Origin: Microbacteriaceae bacterium
GTDB taxonomy: Bacteria; Actinomycetota; Actinomycetes; Actinomycetales; Microbacteriaceae
Assembly (NCBI GenBank): GCA_007117135.1
Contig: SKHB01000022.1
Location: 62,001 to 126,000, forward strand
Reading direction: 5' to 3'
Length of the DNA stretch: 64,000 nucleotides
In this document: positions 1-9,383 of the stretch, one piece after another
Layout of the letters: every line of letters begins with the position of its first letter
Numbering within the stretch: the stretch's first letter is position 1
Made by a program: the position numbers and the translations under genes
The notes under the pieces: model-generated
The model's database searches: none
Told to the model about the DNA's origin: nothing
Seen by the model: the letters and a program-made list of their open reading frames with translations, nothing else

Positions 1-1425
1 TTGACGCAGCTCTTGGCCTTCCGGGCCAACAACGGTGAACAAAATATCGGTCAAGGTGTCAAAGTCTCGCCAATAGGAACTCCCGCTTCCCTCTCCCAAA
101 ATCTCTCCGTAACCGGTGACAGTATCGGCGGGACTGAGAATCAGGAGCTGGGATTGTCTGGCCAACCGGGTGGCTCCAACGGTTGGCTGCGGAAAACTGG
201 GCAAAACAGTGTCGGGGGCGAGAGTCACCGAGTAGTGGAGGCGATAGTTCGCCCGGGGGGACTCCTGTCGCAGTAACACCCCCAGGGAGGGGGCGTCTTC
301 AACGGCCGTGTCTTGAATGACAGCAAAAACAACGCGGGGCCATTCCCGGTTTTGCTGGGGAACAAGTAGCCTCACCGGCCCTTCCGGAACAGGGACAAGT
401 GTTCCCAGGTCAGTGTCTGCGTTGCGAAGACGGTAGGCAGCCTCGCGCATGGTGAGAGCCGGATCTCCCACTCGTGGCCCCAACAGGGAGGTGTCGAGTG
501 TTTCGTCTGCCGCGACAATTTGTCGAGCTATTCGGGCCATGATTCGCTCAAACTGCGCTTCAGTGACCACCGGGTAGGGCGCTGGTCCTTCTCCCTCAGC
601 GGTTAGAATTTCTTCCCCCACAGCGACTGGCTCGACTTCACTGGCGCACGACGCCAGTCCACCCAGCCCCAAAATCGGGATGATGACAATTGCCGTTCTT
701 TTCGCCGCTCGGCGACCTCGGGGCTTCGCTGAAGCTTTCGACGGCTTCATCAACTTAGCTGAGCCCGCCCTTCGCTTCGGGGCTGTGATGGGTTTCGGCT
801 TCTTTGGGCCCCGGCGCCGTCTGATTCGAGTGAGCGCCATAACAACGAGAGCCGAACCGGCGACAAAGAGCAGCGTTCCGAGCAGAATCAGGAGTGAAGA
901 AAGGGGGGTGGTGTTATCCAGTGGCCAACTGATTGTTACCTCGCCTGGCGCTCGTGACTGACCGGTCGAGAAAATGGCGACGGAGATTCCCTCCCCGGCA
1001 GTCAGGGACACTCTCACCGGTTGGTCGTCACGATACTGCTCAAACCACAGGTCAGAACCCAACGGGTTCGGGACCTGTGATTCTGACCCCAACCGCGGGA
1101 TTGCGAGAAGCTCGTTGATGCCCTGGTCATAAACGATGGCTGTGTGACGAGCGGGTTGAAGCCACGCCAACACGTCGACGGTTCGGCCGTATACGAGTGT
1201 GACTGTCGGTTCTTCCATGAACTCGTCGGGGTACACGGTGATGAGCTGGCGGCCCGGGTACGCCGATAGGACAGACCCGTCGATGACTAACGCGGGTGCT
1301 GTGTGTTCAATTGATACCTGCCGTTCAACACTGTCCGGGCCGGCAAAAACTGTACGCAGTGCTACACCAGCGGCAAGGGTAACCACCGAAAGCATGAGGA
1401 CCAAAACAGCGGAAACTAACCGCAC
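1..1425 (-). CDS. Membrane protein with internal lipobox-like segment, 3' end cut by window
   Basis: I do not recognise a characterised family. The reading frame is open for 475 codons and runs off the left window edge. A GTG at 1425 is preceded by a purine-rich GAGAGGGG stretch. Visible layout: an N-terminal hydrophobic segment (about residues 4-28), an extracytoplasmic domain, a second membrane segment (about 176-198), a very basic Lys/Arg/Pro linker (200-243), then a third hydrophobic stretch ending in Leu-Ala-Ser-Cys at Cys260 followed by a second soluble domain. The third segment resembles a lipoprotein signal placed inside one continuous protein. It is divergent from the DivIVA-like gene. 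It is probably an envelope protein; no enzymatic motif is seen. Confidence 0.7.
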   Translation of the reverse strand, partial: MRLVSAVLVLMLSVVTLAAGVALRTVFAGPDSVERQVSIEHTAPALVIDGSVLSAYPGRQLITVYPDEFMEEPTVTLVYGRTVDVLAWLQPARHTAIVYDQGINELLAIPRLGSESQVPNPLGSDLWFEQYRDDQPVRVSLTAGEGISVAIFSTGQSRAPGEVTISWPLDNTTPLSSLLILLGTLLFVAGSALVVMALTRIRRRRGPKKPKPITAPKRRAGSAKLMKPSKASAKPRGRRAAKRTAIVIIPILGLGGLASCASEVEPVAVGEEILTAEGEGPAPYPVVTEAQFERIMARIARQIVAADETLDTSLLGPRVGDPALTMREAAYRLRNADTDLGTLVPVPEGPVRLLVPQQNREWPRVVFAVIQDTAVEDAPSLGVLLRQESPRANYRLHYSVTLAPDTVLPSFPQPTVGATRLARQSQLLILSPADTVTGYGEILGEGSGSSYWRDFDTLTDILFTVVGPEGQELRQ

Positions 1426-1518
1426 CGAGACCCCTCTCTCTGCTGCGTATGTTGGTGACGTATTTGCCGACTCTCCAGGGTAGCTGATGGCCGGTTAGAA
1501 GCAGTTTGCCGAAGTCAC

Positions 1519-1524
1519 TACACT
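1519..1524 (+). promoter_or_regulatory. Candidate -10 box of the DivIVA-like gene
   Basis: TACACT matches the actinobacterial TANNNT -10 pattern. A weak -35-like TTAGAA lies 18 bases upstream. It precedes the GTG at 1572 by about 48 bases, leaving room for a leader with a small GGGG-CATA-CCCC hairpin and a GAGGAG ribosome binding site. Confidence 0.4.
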
Positions 1525-1571
1525 TTTGAGGAGGGGCATACCCCCCGCCACAGCTTTCGAGGAGATTACGC

Positions 1572-2861
1572 GTGAGCGTTGACGATTCCGAATTCACTAC
1601 CGAACTTCGCGGCTATAAGCGCAGCGAGGTCGATGAAGCAGTCGGTGAGCTTCGTGGCGAGCTCATTAAAGCCAACAAGGACAGGGCCCGCGCCCTCGAA
1701 GACCTCAAAAAAGTCCGCGAAGAACTCGCCGAAATCAGTGCCACCGCTCGGGAGTCATCGTCTCCCAGCTATTCCGGCCTGGGCGGTCGGCTCGAAGCGA
1801 TGTTGCGTATTGCCGAAGAGCAAGCGACGCGCATTATTTCCCAAGCAGATATCGACGCCGACCTTATTCACGACCGTGCCAAACGCGAATCAGAAGAGCT
1901 TTTGTCCGACGCCACGGCGCAGGCACAGCGCCTCATCAACGATGCACAATCTGATGCTCACGCGACGATTACCGAGGCAACTGCCCGCTCCGAACAGATG
2001 CTGGCTGAAGCCACAGAGGAAGCACAGCGAACAAAACAAGAAGCCATTGAAGAAGCTGCCGCAATCCGAGGGCAAGTCTCCACCGAGTCCGCCAAGATGC
2101 GTGCCACCGCGAAGCGGGAGGTGGACGCCCTTCGGGCGCAAGCGGAACGTGAAATGGCTGAGAAAAAAGTGGTCGCGGACCGTGAACTCGGCGAGGCGAA
2201 ACGCCTGCGAGCCGAATTAGAGCGGGACATCGAAGTGGAACGAGCCACCCACGAACTCACTCTTCGAAAAATTCAAGAAGAGGCGGCCCTCGCAAAAACC
2301 ACGATGGAGCGCGAGGTGGCGCAGAAGACGGCAGAACTTCGGGTGTTGAACGAAACACAGGAAGGAAAACTGCAAGCTGACGCCGAGCGGGCGCGCGCGG
2401 ATTTGGATATGGAGCTTGCCGCCAGACGCCACGAAGCCGAAAAAGAAGTTTTGGAGGCCCACCAGAAAGCTGTTGAACTCAACGAAAGTTTCCAACGGGA
2501 AGCTAGCCAACAACTTGACGACACGAAGGCGCGTCTCCGGCAGGTTCGCGACGACCACAAGAAGATTTCGGCAGCAATAACTGAACTCAACACCCACGGG
2601 AAGGCCGAAGCCGAAAAAGCACACCGTGAACTTATTGCCGACGCGGAAAAGAAAGCTGCCGGCATTATTGCTGATGCCGAACGGCAGGCAGAAGAAAAGA
2701 TTAGCCACATGGAGCGTCGTCTCGTCGAATTGCGGACAGAGCGAGACACCATTGCCGACTACTTGGCCTCCCTCAGGCAAGTAGTTCACTCTGTTGATCA
2801 GGCGGCGTCAGCAGTGACAGAAGCCCCTGCCGAGACAGAAGCGGACGAGAAAATTAGCTAA
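1572..2861 (+). CDS. DivIVA-like polar coiled-coil protein
   Basis: The 429-residue protein starts at GTG 1572, eight bases after GAGGAG. Residues 8-30 resemble the short DivIVA N-terminal module (Phe-x-x-x-Leu-x-Gly-Tyr followed by Val-Asp). Most of the rest (about 25-400) is an uninterrupted Ala/Glu/Lys/Arg heptad-rich coiled coil with few prolines, ending in an acidic tail. Such long actinobacterial coiled coils (DivIVA/Scy-like) usually scaffold polar growth or division. That role is inferred from architecture only. Its 3' end overlaps the convergent hydrolase gene by 8 bases. Confidence 0.75.
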   Translation: MSVDDSEFTTELRGYKRSEVDEAVGELRGELIKANKDRARALEDLKKVREELAEISATARESSSPSYSGLGGRLEAMLRIAEEQATRIISQADIDADLIHDRAKRESEELLSDATAQAQRLINDAQSDAHATITEATARSEQMLAEATEEAQRTKQEAIEEAAAIRGQVSTESAKMRATAKREVDALRAQAEREMAEKKVVADRELGEAKRLRAELERDIEVERATHELTLRKIQEEAALAKTTMEREVAQKTAELRVLNETQEGKLQADAERARADLDMELAARRHEAEKEVLEAHQKAVELNESFQREASQQLDDTKARLRQVRDDHKKISAAITELNTHGKAEAEKAHRELIADAEKKAAGIIADAERQAEEKISHMERRLVELRTERDTIADYLASLRQVVHSVDQAASAVTEAPAETEADEKIS

Positions 2862-3588
2862 CGTCGGATGGCCCGTCGACATATTCGGTGGGGAGCGGAA
2901 GTGCCGACGGGTTCACCTGAGCAACTATCAAACTGAGGACTTCCCGAGTGTAGTTTTCGCCCACGAAAAGGTGCTTAGCGCCGGGCACATCAATAAAAGT
3001 TATACGGGGAACCACCGAGAATTTCAGCTTCGCTGGCTCGGGCGGCAAAAACGTGTCATGTTCTGGCACGATTGCGACCAACGGTTCGGTGACGTCCTGC
3101 CAGGCCGACAGGTCTTCGGGTGTGGTGCGGTGAACCGGCGGAGCGAGAAGGATTGCCCCGGCAAATCGTCCCCGGTGAGACAATGCGTGCTTCAGAATGA
3201 CCTCCGTGCCAAACGACCACCCCACCAACCACGGAGCAGGCAGGCCGCGTCTCTCAGTCTCGTCGAGAGCTGCATCGAGGTCGTTTGCCTCGGCAATCCC
3301 GTCCCCAAACTGCCCGTCGGATGTCCCCCGAGGGGAAGACACTCCTCGGAAGTTGAAACGAAAAGTGGCCAGCTGTGCAAGCGCGGGGAGACGATTCGAC
3401 GCTTTCCGAATCAGGTGAGAGTCCATGAAACCCCCGGCGGTGGGCAGAGGGTGGAGAAAAAGAAGAGTGCCCAACGGTGGGCCGTCGACCGGTGTTGCTA
3501 CCTCTCCGACGAGGGTAAGCCCATCTGCGGTCACAAAATCAATGTCGGTTCTGTTCGCCGGCAAAACAGTTGAGCTTCGAATGTCCAC
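2854..3588 (-). CDS. Alpha/beta hydrolase
   Basis: This 244-residue cytosolic alpha/beta-hydrolase-fold protein belongs to the small esterase/dienelactone-hydrolase-like group. The nucleophile elbow is Gly-Trp-Ser-Phe-Gly (Ser125). A likely acid is Asp178 in the Pro-Glu-His-Asp context and the catalytic His is His206 in Gly-Ala-Lys-His. The oxyanion region is the His-Pro-Leu-Pro motif near residue 46. The start is GTG 3588, preceded at the right distance by AGGAGG. It lies nine bases downstream of the zinc-ribbon-like gene, so it is probably the last gene of that three-gene unit. The substrate is unknown. Confidence 0.8.
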   Translation of the reverse strand: MDIRSSTVLPANRTDIDFVTADGLTLVGEVATPVDGPPLGTLLFLHPLPTAGGFMDSHLIRKASNRLPALAQLATFRFNFRGVSSPRGTSDGQFGDGIAEANDLDAALDETERRGLPAPWLVGWSFGTEVILKHALSHRGRFAGAILLAPPVHRTTPEDLSAWQDVTEPLVAIVPEHDTFLPPEPAKLKFSVVPRITFIDVPGAKHLFVGENYTREVLSLIVAQVNPSALPLPTEYVDGPSDVS

Positions 3589-3597
3589 GGATGCCTC

Positions 3598-3885
3598 CTA
3601 AAAAATTCTCCAACAGTGTGTATGCCAGTGGCGGCGATCGGCGACAGCCTGGTCAGCTCCCATGATGGAGTCCTCCTGCCAGGCGACGACGTGCGCGACG
3701 CCAATTGACACCACCAGTTGGCATCCGGGGCATCGGTATTCTTTGACAGCCCGGGACTCGCTGATGGGTTGAACCACGTAAGTGTTGCCCCGTTTTGTTT
3801 CCCGCCGCCGAAAGCCTGTTTTCAGCCGCTCAATATTGTCCAAGAAGTCATCGTCGTGTGATTCCCGGCGGTGACGGCGTGGCAT
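3598..3885 (-). CDS. Small Cys/His-rich protein of unknown function
   Basis: The 95-residue basic protein has a Cys-Pro-Gly-Cys pair near the middle and a C-terminal His-Trp-His-Thr-His-Cys cluster, which together could bind zinc. The N-terminus is Arg/His/Asp-rich. The ATG at 3885 shares its A with the TAA of the upstream gene (TAATG), so it is translationally coupled and this start is preferred over an in-frame upstream one. I recall similar short proteins in Actinobacteria without an assigned role. Function unknown. Confidence 0.7.
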   Translation of the reverse strand: MPRRHRRESHDDDFLDNIERLKTGFRRRETKRGNTYVVQPISESRAVKEYRCPGCQLVVSIGVAHVVAWQEDSIMGADQAVADRRHWHTHCWRIF

Positions 3886-4475
3886 TAGTACCAGTTTCTT
3901 TGGGTGAAGAAGTCCCACGCTGCGCAGGGGGAGCCGTAACGTCCCTGAATGTACCCAAGCCCCCAGCGAATCTGGGTTTCCGGGTTGGTCGCCCAGTCCT
4001 CACCGGCGGACGCCATTTTCTCAGCCGGCAGGGACTGCGGGATCCCGTAGGCACCACTCGAACGGTTGAGTGCAAAGTGGTTCCACCCTGATTCGCGTCG
4101 CCATAGTTCGTGCAAACAGTCAAACTCGTTCGCTGGATACCCCATCGTGACCAACATTTGATAGGCAATCATTTGCGACGTGCCAGGGTCTGGGGTTCCT
4201 GTTGCTGGAGCTTGGGCAAACCGCCTCGATACGCTCCAGTCATCGTCGCGGACAATTCCCGCTTCCTGTCCGACAACGGCGAACTCGGTCGTGCCCGATT
4301 GGGTGCCTTCGGTGACAGCCCAGTCAGATGCGTCAGAGGTTTGGGGAACGATAAGCGGCCACGCCATCAACATGGCGACAAACGCCATGGCAAGCGTCGG
4401 AACGACGTCGTGTCGAAAAGACAAGCGTCGTCTGGTTGGCGGGAGGGCGTGGCGCCCTGTCGATTGGCGAAACAC
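3885..4475 (-). CDS. Secreted lysozyme-fold (SLT/Rpf-like) domain protein
   Basis: The 196-residue protein has an N-terminal basic stretch, a membrane or signal segment (about 24-42), a spacer, and a C-terminal transglycosylase-like domain (about 100-196). The domain shows the Glu-Ser-Gly-Trp-Asn motif (Glu128 is the likely catalytic acid), Gly-Ala-Tyr-Gly-Ile-Pro-Gln, and the typical end Tyr-Gly-Ser-Pro-Cys-Ala-Ala-Trp. Cys120 and Cys184 could form a disulfide. The family cleaves peptidoglycan glycan strands outside the membrane. The GTG at 4475 has no Shine-Dalgarno but lies nine bases after TAGACT, so a very short or absent leader is likely. Confidence 0.8.
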   Translation of the reverse strand: MFRQSTGRHALPPTRRRLSFRHDVVPTLAMAFVAMLMAWPLIVPQTSDASDWAVTEGTQSGTTEFAVVGQEAGIVRDDDWSVSRRFAQAPATGTPDPGTSQMIAYQMLVTMGYPANEFDCLHELWRRESGWNHFALNRSSGAYGIPQSLPAEKMASAGEDWATNPETQIRWGLGYIQGRYGSPCAAWDFFTQRNWY

Positions 4476-4507
4476 AGCGTGCTTAGTCTAGCGGGGGTAA
4501 TTCTGAG

Positions 4508-5053
4508 TTATCGAACGGCGAGCATGACCGAAACTGTTTCATCGAGCACTTGGTCGACCTGAATTTCGTCATATCCGCCCAGAATGGTGCGGAATTTTTG
4601 GTTTCTCACTGTGGCAACAGACAGCGGTTCTTGGCCTTGAAAATAGGCCACCAGCCGCTGACAAAAATGGTCTACATCGCTGGGGTGATAGCCGTGGTGG
4701 AGAATACCAATCCGGCGAAACTTATGCTTTTGGGGCCTGGCGACACGGTCAAGAATGTCTTGGGCCTGCTGCCTGATTGACTGGTAGTAGTCAGTTTCGC
4801 CGACCTCTTTCGTCTGGCCTTCCCTCTCGCGCTTGGCAAAAGCTTCTTCTAAACGCCACAGCGCTTGGTCGACAGCTTCGGTGTCGTAACCACCTTTGCC
4901 CACCAGAGGGAACACCACTTGTCGAATATCGGAGCTGGTGAGCTCTCCCTCTCCTGCCTCGTAAACAGCCCTGGCTGTACTCAAAAACGTGTCTACAGCT
5001 TCCGGCTCATAACCGGGAGAGCCGGGCGGGGACGAAGGAAAGGCAACGCTCAC
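4508..5053 (-). CDS. Protein with four DivIVA-type Gly-Tyr...Val-Asp motifs
   Basis: The 181-residue protein carries four copies of Gly-Tyr-x4-Val-Asp spread along its length (for example GYEPEAVDTFL near residue 14), the signature of the DivIVA N-terminal module. It lacks the long coiled coil of canonical DivIVA. I chose GTG 5053 (Val-Ser-Val-Ala-Phe-Pro) over an upstream GTG because CACAAT lies exactly six bases before it and no ribosome binding site is visible, the leaderless pattern seen elsewhere here. It is probably a division or polarity accessory protein, by motif only. Confidence 0.7.
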   Translation of the reverse strand: MSVAFPSSPPGSPGYEPEAVDTFLSTARAVYEAGEGELTSSDIRQVVFPLVGKGGYDTEAVDQALWRLEEAFAKREREGQTKEVGETDYYQSIRQQAQDILDRVARPQKHKFRRIGILHHGYHPSDVDHFCQRLVAYFQGQEPLSVATVRNQKFRTILGGYDEIQVDQVLDETVSVMLAVR

Positions 5054-5119
5054 GCCCCTATTGTGCCTGGCTGAAGCGTGTTTTGCCCACTCCACACGGC
5101 TTCGTGGACAAAAACTTTG

Positions 5120-6106
5120 TTACAGGATGATTTGGTAACTGACAAAGATGACGGCCATTGAGGGCACGACCGAGTCGAGACGGTCGAGGAATCCGCCGTG
5201 GCCGGGTAACCAGCTGGAAATATCTTTCACCCCGATGTCTCGTTTGATCAAAGACTCCACCAGATCACCAAGTGTTGCCGAGGCGACGAGGGCCAGCGCA
5301 ACGAAAGCACCTGTCAGCCAGCCGGTTCGAATCATGTACTCCCCGAGGAGGGCTCCCGCAATGACAGCAAGAACCACCGACCCGGCTAACCCTTCCCATG
5401 TTTTCCCGGGACTAATTTTGGGGGCAAGCTTGTGTTTTCCAAAAGTCAACCCGGTGACATACGCTCCCGTATCAACAACCACAACGATGATCACTGCTGC
5501 CAAGACCCACCACTGGCCACCCGGCAGAGTTGACAGCACAATGGCGAAACTCGCCAGAAAAGGAATATATGCGAGGACGAAAATGCCTCGAGCGACATCA
5601 TCAACAGCATCCGGGCGCGCGCTGCGGGCGAAGGCAGCCAACCCGAATCGAGCCAAGCTGACAACAGCGATAGCCCCCAACAGTGACCACAACACCCCCA
5701 CAGGCCCATAGAGGTAGGCGCCAGTCAGTGGAAGAAGTGACAGTGCCACCATCCCGATGCGGCTCAGTCGGGCCCCTGCGCCCCGGAGGGCTGTGACCAG
5801 TTCGGTCACCACCACGCCCACCAGTAACGCGACAAATAAGGTGAAAGCCAGTGGCGAAAATATGAGGGCAGCCAGAAAACTGAGACCCAGAGTCAGCCCG
5901 ACAACAACCGCCTGCCACAGTGGTCGGCCAGCTTTTTCGTCGATTTTCTGGTTGGCTTCACGAACCTGGTGCTCAATGTCGTGAACAACACTCTCGAGGT
6001 CTTCTAACGCCCGCTCCAGCCCTGTCCCCGCGATGGCGTCCTGTAGCGGGTTCCTCTTCTCGTCGCTATCGGAAGCGGAATCGTCGCGGCGGTCCAGTGA
6101 GCTCAT
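5120..6106 (-). CDS. cdsA: Phosphatidate cytidylyltransferase
   Basis: CdsA makes CDP-diacylglycerol from phosphatidic acid and CTP in the cytoplasmic membrane, the entry point to phospholipids. The 328-residue protein has an acidic cytosolic N-terminal extension of about 65 residues, then about eight membrane segments. The C-terminal family signature is complete (Ser-Leu-Ile-Lys-Arg-Asp ... Lys-Asp ... Pro-Gly-His-Gly-Gly ... Asp-Arg-Leu-Asp). The ATG directly follows the TAA of frr, so it is co-translated with frr-pyrH, the usual actinobacterial order. Confidence 0.95.
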   Translation of the reverse strand: MSSLDRRDDSASDSDEKRNPLQDAIAGTGLERALEDLESVVHDIEHQVREANQKIDEKAGRPLWQAVVVGLTLGLSFLAALIFSPLAFTLFVALLVGVVVTELVTALRGAGARLSRIGMVALSLLPLTGAYLYGPVGVLWSLLGAIAVVSLARFGLAAFARSARPDAVDDVARGIFVLAYIPFLASFAIVLSTLPGGQWWVLAAVIIVVVVDTGAYVTGLTFGKHKLAPKISPGKTWEGLAGSVVLAVIAGALLGEYMIRTGWLTGAFVALALVASATLGDLVESLIKRDIGVKDISSWLPGHGGFLDRLDSVVPSMAVIFVSYQIIL

Positions 6107-6661
6107 TTAGACCTCGAGCAGTTCCGCTTCTTTCTTTTTCAACGCGTCATCAATGTGATCAATGTGTTGCTTGGTGAGGTTTTCGAGTTCTTTTTCCGCG
6201 CGGGCCACCTCGTCTTCGCCCACCTCGGAGGTCAGAGAGTCTAAGTCGTCTTTTGCTTTGCGGCGCAGAGAACGAATGGTGACCCGACCATCTTCTGCTT
6301 TTTGGCGAGCAATTTTGACGTATTCGCGGCGACGCTCTTCGTTAAGCTCGGGCATGGTCACGCGAACAACGTTGCCGTCATTGGTGGGACTCGCCCCCAG
6401 GTTGGGAAAAGAAGCGATGGCTTTTTCGATTTCTTTCAACGCCGATTTGTCATAGGGCGTGACCACCAGTGTTCTCGCTTCCAGGGTTTGCAAACCGGCA
6501 AGTTGGGCGAGAGGGGTGGGAGTTCCGTAATAGTCCACCATGATTTTTTGAAACAGTGCAGGGTTTGCGCGCCCCGTTCTCACTGTTTGGAAATCGTTTT
6601 GAACAACCTCTACGGCTTTGTTCATTTTGTCGCGCGCTTCTTGGAGCACATCTTCAATCAT
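6107..6661 (-). CDS. frr: Ribosome recycling factor
   Basis: RRF splits post-termination 70S ribosomes together with EF-G. The 184-residue length is standard. The N-terminus (Met-Ile-Glu-Asp-Val-Leu) and the conserved Arg-Thr-Gly-Arg-Ala-Asn-Pro segment are present, followed by the long helical domain ending in charged residues. The ATG at 6661 has an AGGAGG ribosome binding site; an in-frame upstream ATG lacks one. It sits 38 bases after pyrH and abuts cdsA. Confidence 0.96.
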   Translation of the reverse strand: MIEDVLQEARDKMNKAVEVVQNDFQTVRTGRANPALFQKIMVDYYGTPTPLAQLAGLQTLEARTLVVTPYDKSALKEIEKAIASFPNLGASPTNDGNVVRVTMPELNEERRREYVKIARQKAEDGRVTIRSLRRKAKDDLDSLTSEVGEDEVARAEKELENLTKQHIDHIDDALKKKEAELLEV

Positions 6662-6699
6662 GGAAAACCTCCTCACCCCAGTCTAGTAACAGGTGCCAG

Positions 6700-7407
6700 C
6701 TAGGAGACGAGAGTCCCAATGGGTTCACCGAGAATAGCTTTCGTCACATTACCGGCGGGCTCCATGCCGAACACCCTCATCGGCATGCCGTTATCCATAC
6801 ACAAGCTAAACGCTGTCGAGTCAACAACTTTAAGGCCCCTCACCAGGGCGTCTTGGTAGCTCAAGTTGTCAAACTTGGTGGCACTGGGGTCAACCTTCGG
6901 GTCGGCTGAATACACCCCATCGACGCCATTTTTCGCGACAAGCACCTCTGTTGCCCGGATTTCTAGTGCGCGCTGCGCCGCGACGGTGTCCGTAGAGAAA
7001 TAAGGCAAACCCGCCCCAGCGCCAAACACAACCACACGTCCCTTTTGCAGGTGGCGCACCGCGCGAAGGGGGATATAGGGCTCCGCCACCTGGGTCATGG
7101 AAATGGCCGACTGGACTCGAACGGGGGCGCCTGCCTGCTCAAGGAAGTCTTGCAACGCGAGGGCGTTCATCACGGTTCCGAGCATCCCCATGTAGTCGGC
7201 GCGTCGCCGGTCCATTCCCCGTTGGCTCAACTCCGCACCGCGGAAAAAGTTTCCACCGCCCACCACAACCGCCACTTCGACGCGATCGGACGCTTCAGCT
7301 ATTTCCCGGGCAATTTGGGCAACAACATCGGGGTTGACTCCCAATTGCCCCCCTCCGAATGATTCACCGGAAAGTTTGAGCAATACCCGACGTTTCGCTG
7401 AAGCCAT
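6700..7407 (-). CDS. pyrH: UMP kinase
   Basis: UMP kinase phosphorylates UMP to UDP in pyrimidine nucleotide synthesis. The 235-residue amino-acid-kinase-fold protein shows the N-terminal Leu-Lys-Leu-Ser-Gly-Glu-Ser, the glycine-rich [10 protein letters not shown] loop and the Lys-Asn-Gly-Val-Asp-Gly-Val-Tyr nucleotide-binding motif. A GAGAGGAA ribosome binding site precedes the ATG. It is in the same operon direction as tsf (60 bases upstream) and frr. Confidence 0.96.
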   Translation of the reverse strand: MASAKRRVLLKLSGESFGGGQLGVNPDVVAQIAREIAEASDRVEVAVVVGGGNFFRGAELSQRGMDRRRADYMGMLGTVMNALALQDFLEQAGAPVRVQSAISMTQVAEPYIPLRAVRHLQKGRVVVFGAGAGLPYFSTDTVAAQRALEIRATEVLVAKNGVDGVYSADPKVDPSATKFDNLSYQDALVRGLKVVDSTAFSLCMDNGMPMRVFGMEPAGNVTKAILGEPIGTLVS

Positions 7408-7467
7408 TGACCAGGTTCCTCTCCTGCCAGCCTCGGTGCGGCTACTCCTATTGTGGTCCTGTGTGGG

Positions 7468-8295
7468 CTAGGCGCCGACTTTGAAACGCGCGAAACCCTG
7501 AATAGTCAGGCCAGCCTGGTCAACAACCTGGCTGATGGTGAGCTTGTTGTCGCGAGCATATTCTTGGTCAAGCAGTGCAACCTGCTTGAAAAATGCTCCT
7601 AAACGGCCCTCAACGATCTTGGGAAGCGCAGCGTCAGGCTTGCCTTCGTTGCGGCTAATCTCCTCAACAATGGCTCGCTCCTTGTCCACAACGTCTGCAG
7701 GAACCTCATCCCGGGTTAAATACTGCGGGTCTGCGAAGGAGATGTGCTGAGCGATGCTTCGGGCAGTGTCTGCATCCGACCCCTGGTACGCCACCACCAC
7801 GCCGACCTGCGGCGGCAAGTCTTTGTTTGTGCGGTGTAAGTAGACAGCGAAGCTGTCGCCACTCACCGCGGCAACACGACGCAACTCAACCTTTTCGCCA
7901 ATGATGGCAGCCTCGTCGTTGATGAGGTCCGCCACACTCGCCGACCCGGCCGACGCGGCGAGCGCCTCGTCAAGGGTCCCCGCTTTCGCTTGAACAACGG
8001 CTTTCATGACGGTGTCGGCAAGGGAGATGAATTTGTCGTTTTTGGCAACAAAATCGGTCTCACAAGCTAACTCGATGAGGTATGCGACGCCGCTGTCTTC
8101 TGCCGCGTGGACGAGACCCTCACTGGTGGAGCGGTCGGCGCGTTTAGCGTTTCCCTTTGCTCCTTTGAGGCGGAGAATTTCGGTGGCTTTCTCTACGTCG
8201 CCGCCGGCTTCAACGAGAGCGTTCTTGGTGTCGACCATGCCGGTCCCCAACAGCTCACGTAGCTTCTTGACGTCTTCTAACGAAATGTTCGCCAT
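7468..8295 (-). CDS. tsf: Elongation factor Ts
   Basis: EF-Ts is the guanine nucleotide exchange factor of EF-Tu. The 275-residue protein has the N-terminal UBA-like domain with Lys-Lys-Leu-Arg-Glu-Leu and Gly-Thr-Gly-Met-Val-Asp-Thr-Lys, the core signature Cys-Glu-Thr-Asp-Phe-Val-Ala-Lys-Asn, and the C-terminal dimerisation-type region. An AGGGAT ribosome binding site precedes the ATG. It follows rpsB by 20 bases in the classic rpsB-tsf operon. Confidence 0.96.
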   Translation of the reverse strand: MANISLEDVKKLRELLGTGMVDTKNALVEAGGDVEKATEILRLKGAKGNAKRADRSTSEGLVHAAEDSGVAYLIELACETDFVAKNDKFISLADTVMKAVVQAKAGTLDEALAASAGSASVADLINDEAAIIGEKVELRRVAAVSGDSFAVYLHRTNKDLPPQVGVVVAYQGSDADTARSIAQHISFADPQYLTRDEVPADVVDKERAIVEEISRNEGKPDAALPKIVEGRLGAFFKQVALLDQEYARDNKLTISQVVDQAGLTIQGFARFKVGA

Positions 8296-8315
8296 GGTGT
8301 ATCCCTATCGGTTGT

Positions 8316-9356
8316 TTAACTGTCTTTTTTGTCGTCGGCGGCAGCGGCCTTCTTGGCGGGTGCCTTCTTGGCAGGAGCTTTCTTTGCGGGCTCGTCTGCA
8401 GGCTGATCGGCTTTTTTCGCTGCGGGCTTTTTCGCGGGAGCCTTTTTTGCGGGAGCTTTTTCAGCTTTTTCAGACTCGTCGTCTGTGTTTGCCGCATCGG
8501 CAGTCGCCTTCTTTGCTGGCGCTTTCTTGGCAGGCTCCGCCGCAGTTTCTGGTTGGGCAGGGGCGTCGAGAGCGGGAGCCTGTTGGGCGTCACCTGCTTC
8601 GAGTAGTTCACGCTCCCATTCGGCCAACGGCTCCACAGCGGAGACATTGCCTTCAGACTGGGGCTTCTGGTGGCGTTCGATGAGCCCCTCAGCGACGGCG
8701 TCGGCAATCACTTTCGTGAGCAGAGCCACAGAGCGGATTGCGTCGTCGTTGCCCGGAATCGGGTAGTGGAAGTCGTCGGGGTCAGCGTTGGAGTCGAGAA
8801 TTCCGATAACAGGAATACCCAATTTCTTCGCTTCGTCAATGGCGAGGTGCTCACGCAGTGGGTCAACCACCCAAAGAGCACTGGGGGTTTTTTGGAGGTT
8901 ACGAATACCCCCCAAAGATTTCTGCAGTTTGGTCATTTCACGGCGCTTCATCAGCAGTTCTTTTTTGGTGAAGCCCTGCGTGGTGTCCTCAAAGTTGATT
9001 TCTTCGAGTTCTTTCATGCGCCCTAGACGCTGCGAGACGGTGTGGAAGTTGGTCAACAGACCGCCGAGCCACCGCTCGTTCACATAAGGCTGGCCAACCC
9101 GAGTCGCCTGTTCAGAAATCGACTCCTGTGCTTGCTTCTTTGTGCCAACAAACAGGATGGTCCCGCCGTGCGCGACGGTGTCTTTCACAAAGTCATAGGC
9201 CTTGTCAATGAAGGCGAGCGACTGTTGGAGGTCAATGATGTGGATGCCGCTTCGCTCCGTGAGAATGAAGCGCTTCATTTTCGGGTTCCAACGTCTGGTC
9301 TGGTGACCAAAGTGAACACCAGCGTCAAGAAGCTGGCGGATGGTAATGACGGCCAT
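8316..9356 (-). CDS. rpsB: 30S ribosomal protein S2 with long Ala/Lys/Pro-rich tail
   Basis: Residues 1 to about 235 form a standard S2 (Leu-Asp-Ala-Gly-Val-His-Phe-Gly-His near the start, then [10 protein letters not shown]). About 100 further residues form a low-complexity tail built from Pro-Ala-Lys-Lys-Ala repeats with a few acidic patches, resembling histone H1-like tails. The ATG at 9356 has an AAAGGAC ribosome binding site; longer in-frame starts would run through unlikely Arg/Ser-rich sequence. Total length is 346 residues versus about 240-260 for typical S2. Confidence 0.95.
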   Translation of the reverse strand: MAVITIRQLLDAGVHFGHQTRRWNPKMKRFILTERSGIHIIDLQQSLAFIDKAYDFVKDTVAHGGTILFVGTKKQAQESISEQATRVGQPYVNERWLGGLLTNFHTVSQRLGRMKELEEINFEDTTQGFTKKELLMKRREMTKLQKSLGGIRNLQKTPSALWVVDPLREHLAIDEAKKLGIPVIGILDSNADPDDFHYPIPGNDDAIRSVALLTKVIADAVAEGLIERHQKPQSEGNVSAVEPLAEWERELLEAGDAQQAPALDAPAQPETAAEPAKKAPAKKATADAANTDDESEKAEKAPAKKAPAKKPAAKKADQPADEPAKKAPAKKAPAKKAAAADDKKDS

Positions 9357-9383
9357 GGCCGTGTCCTTTCGTTTACGGTTCCT

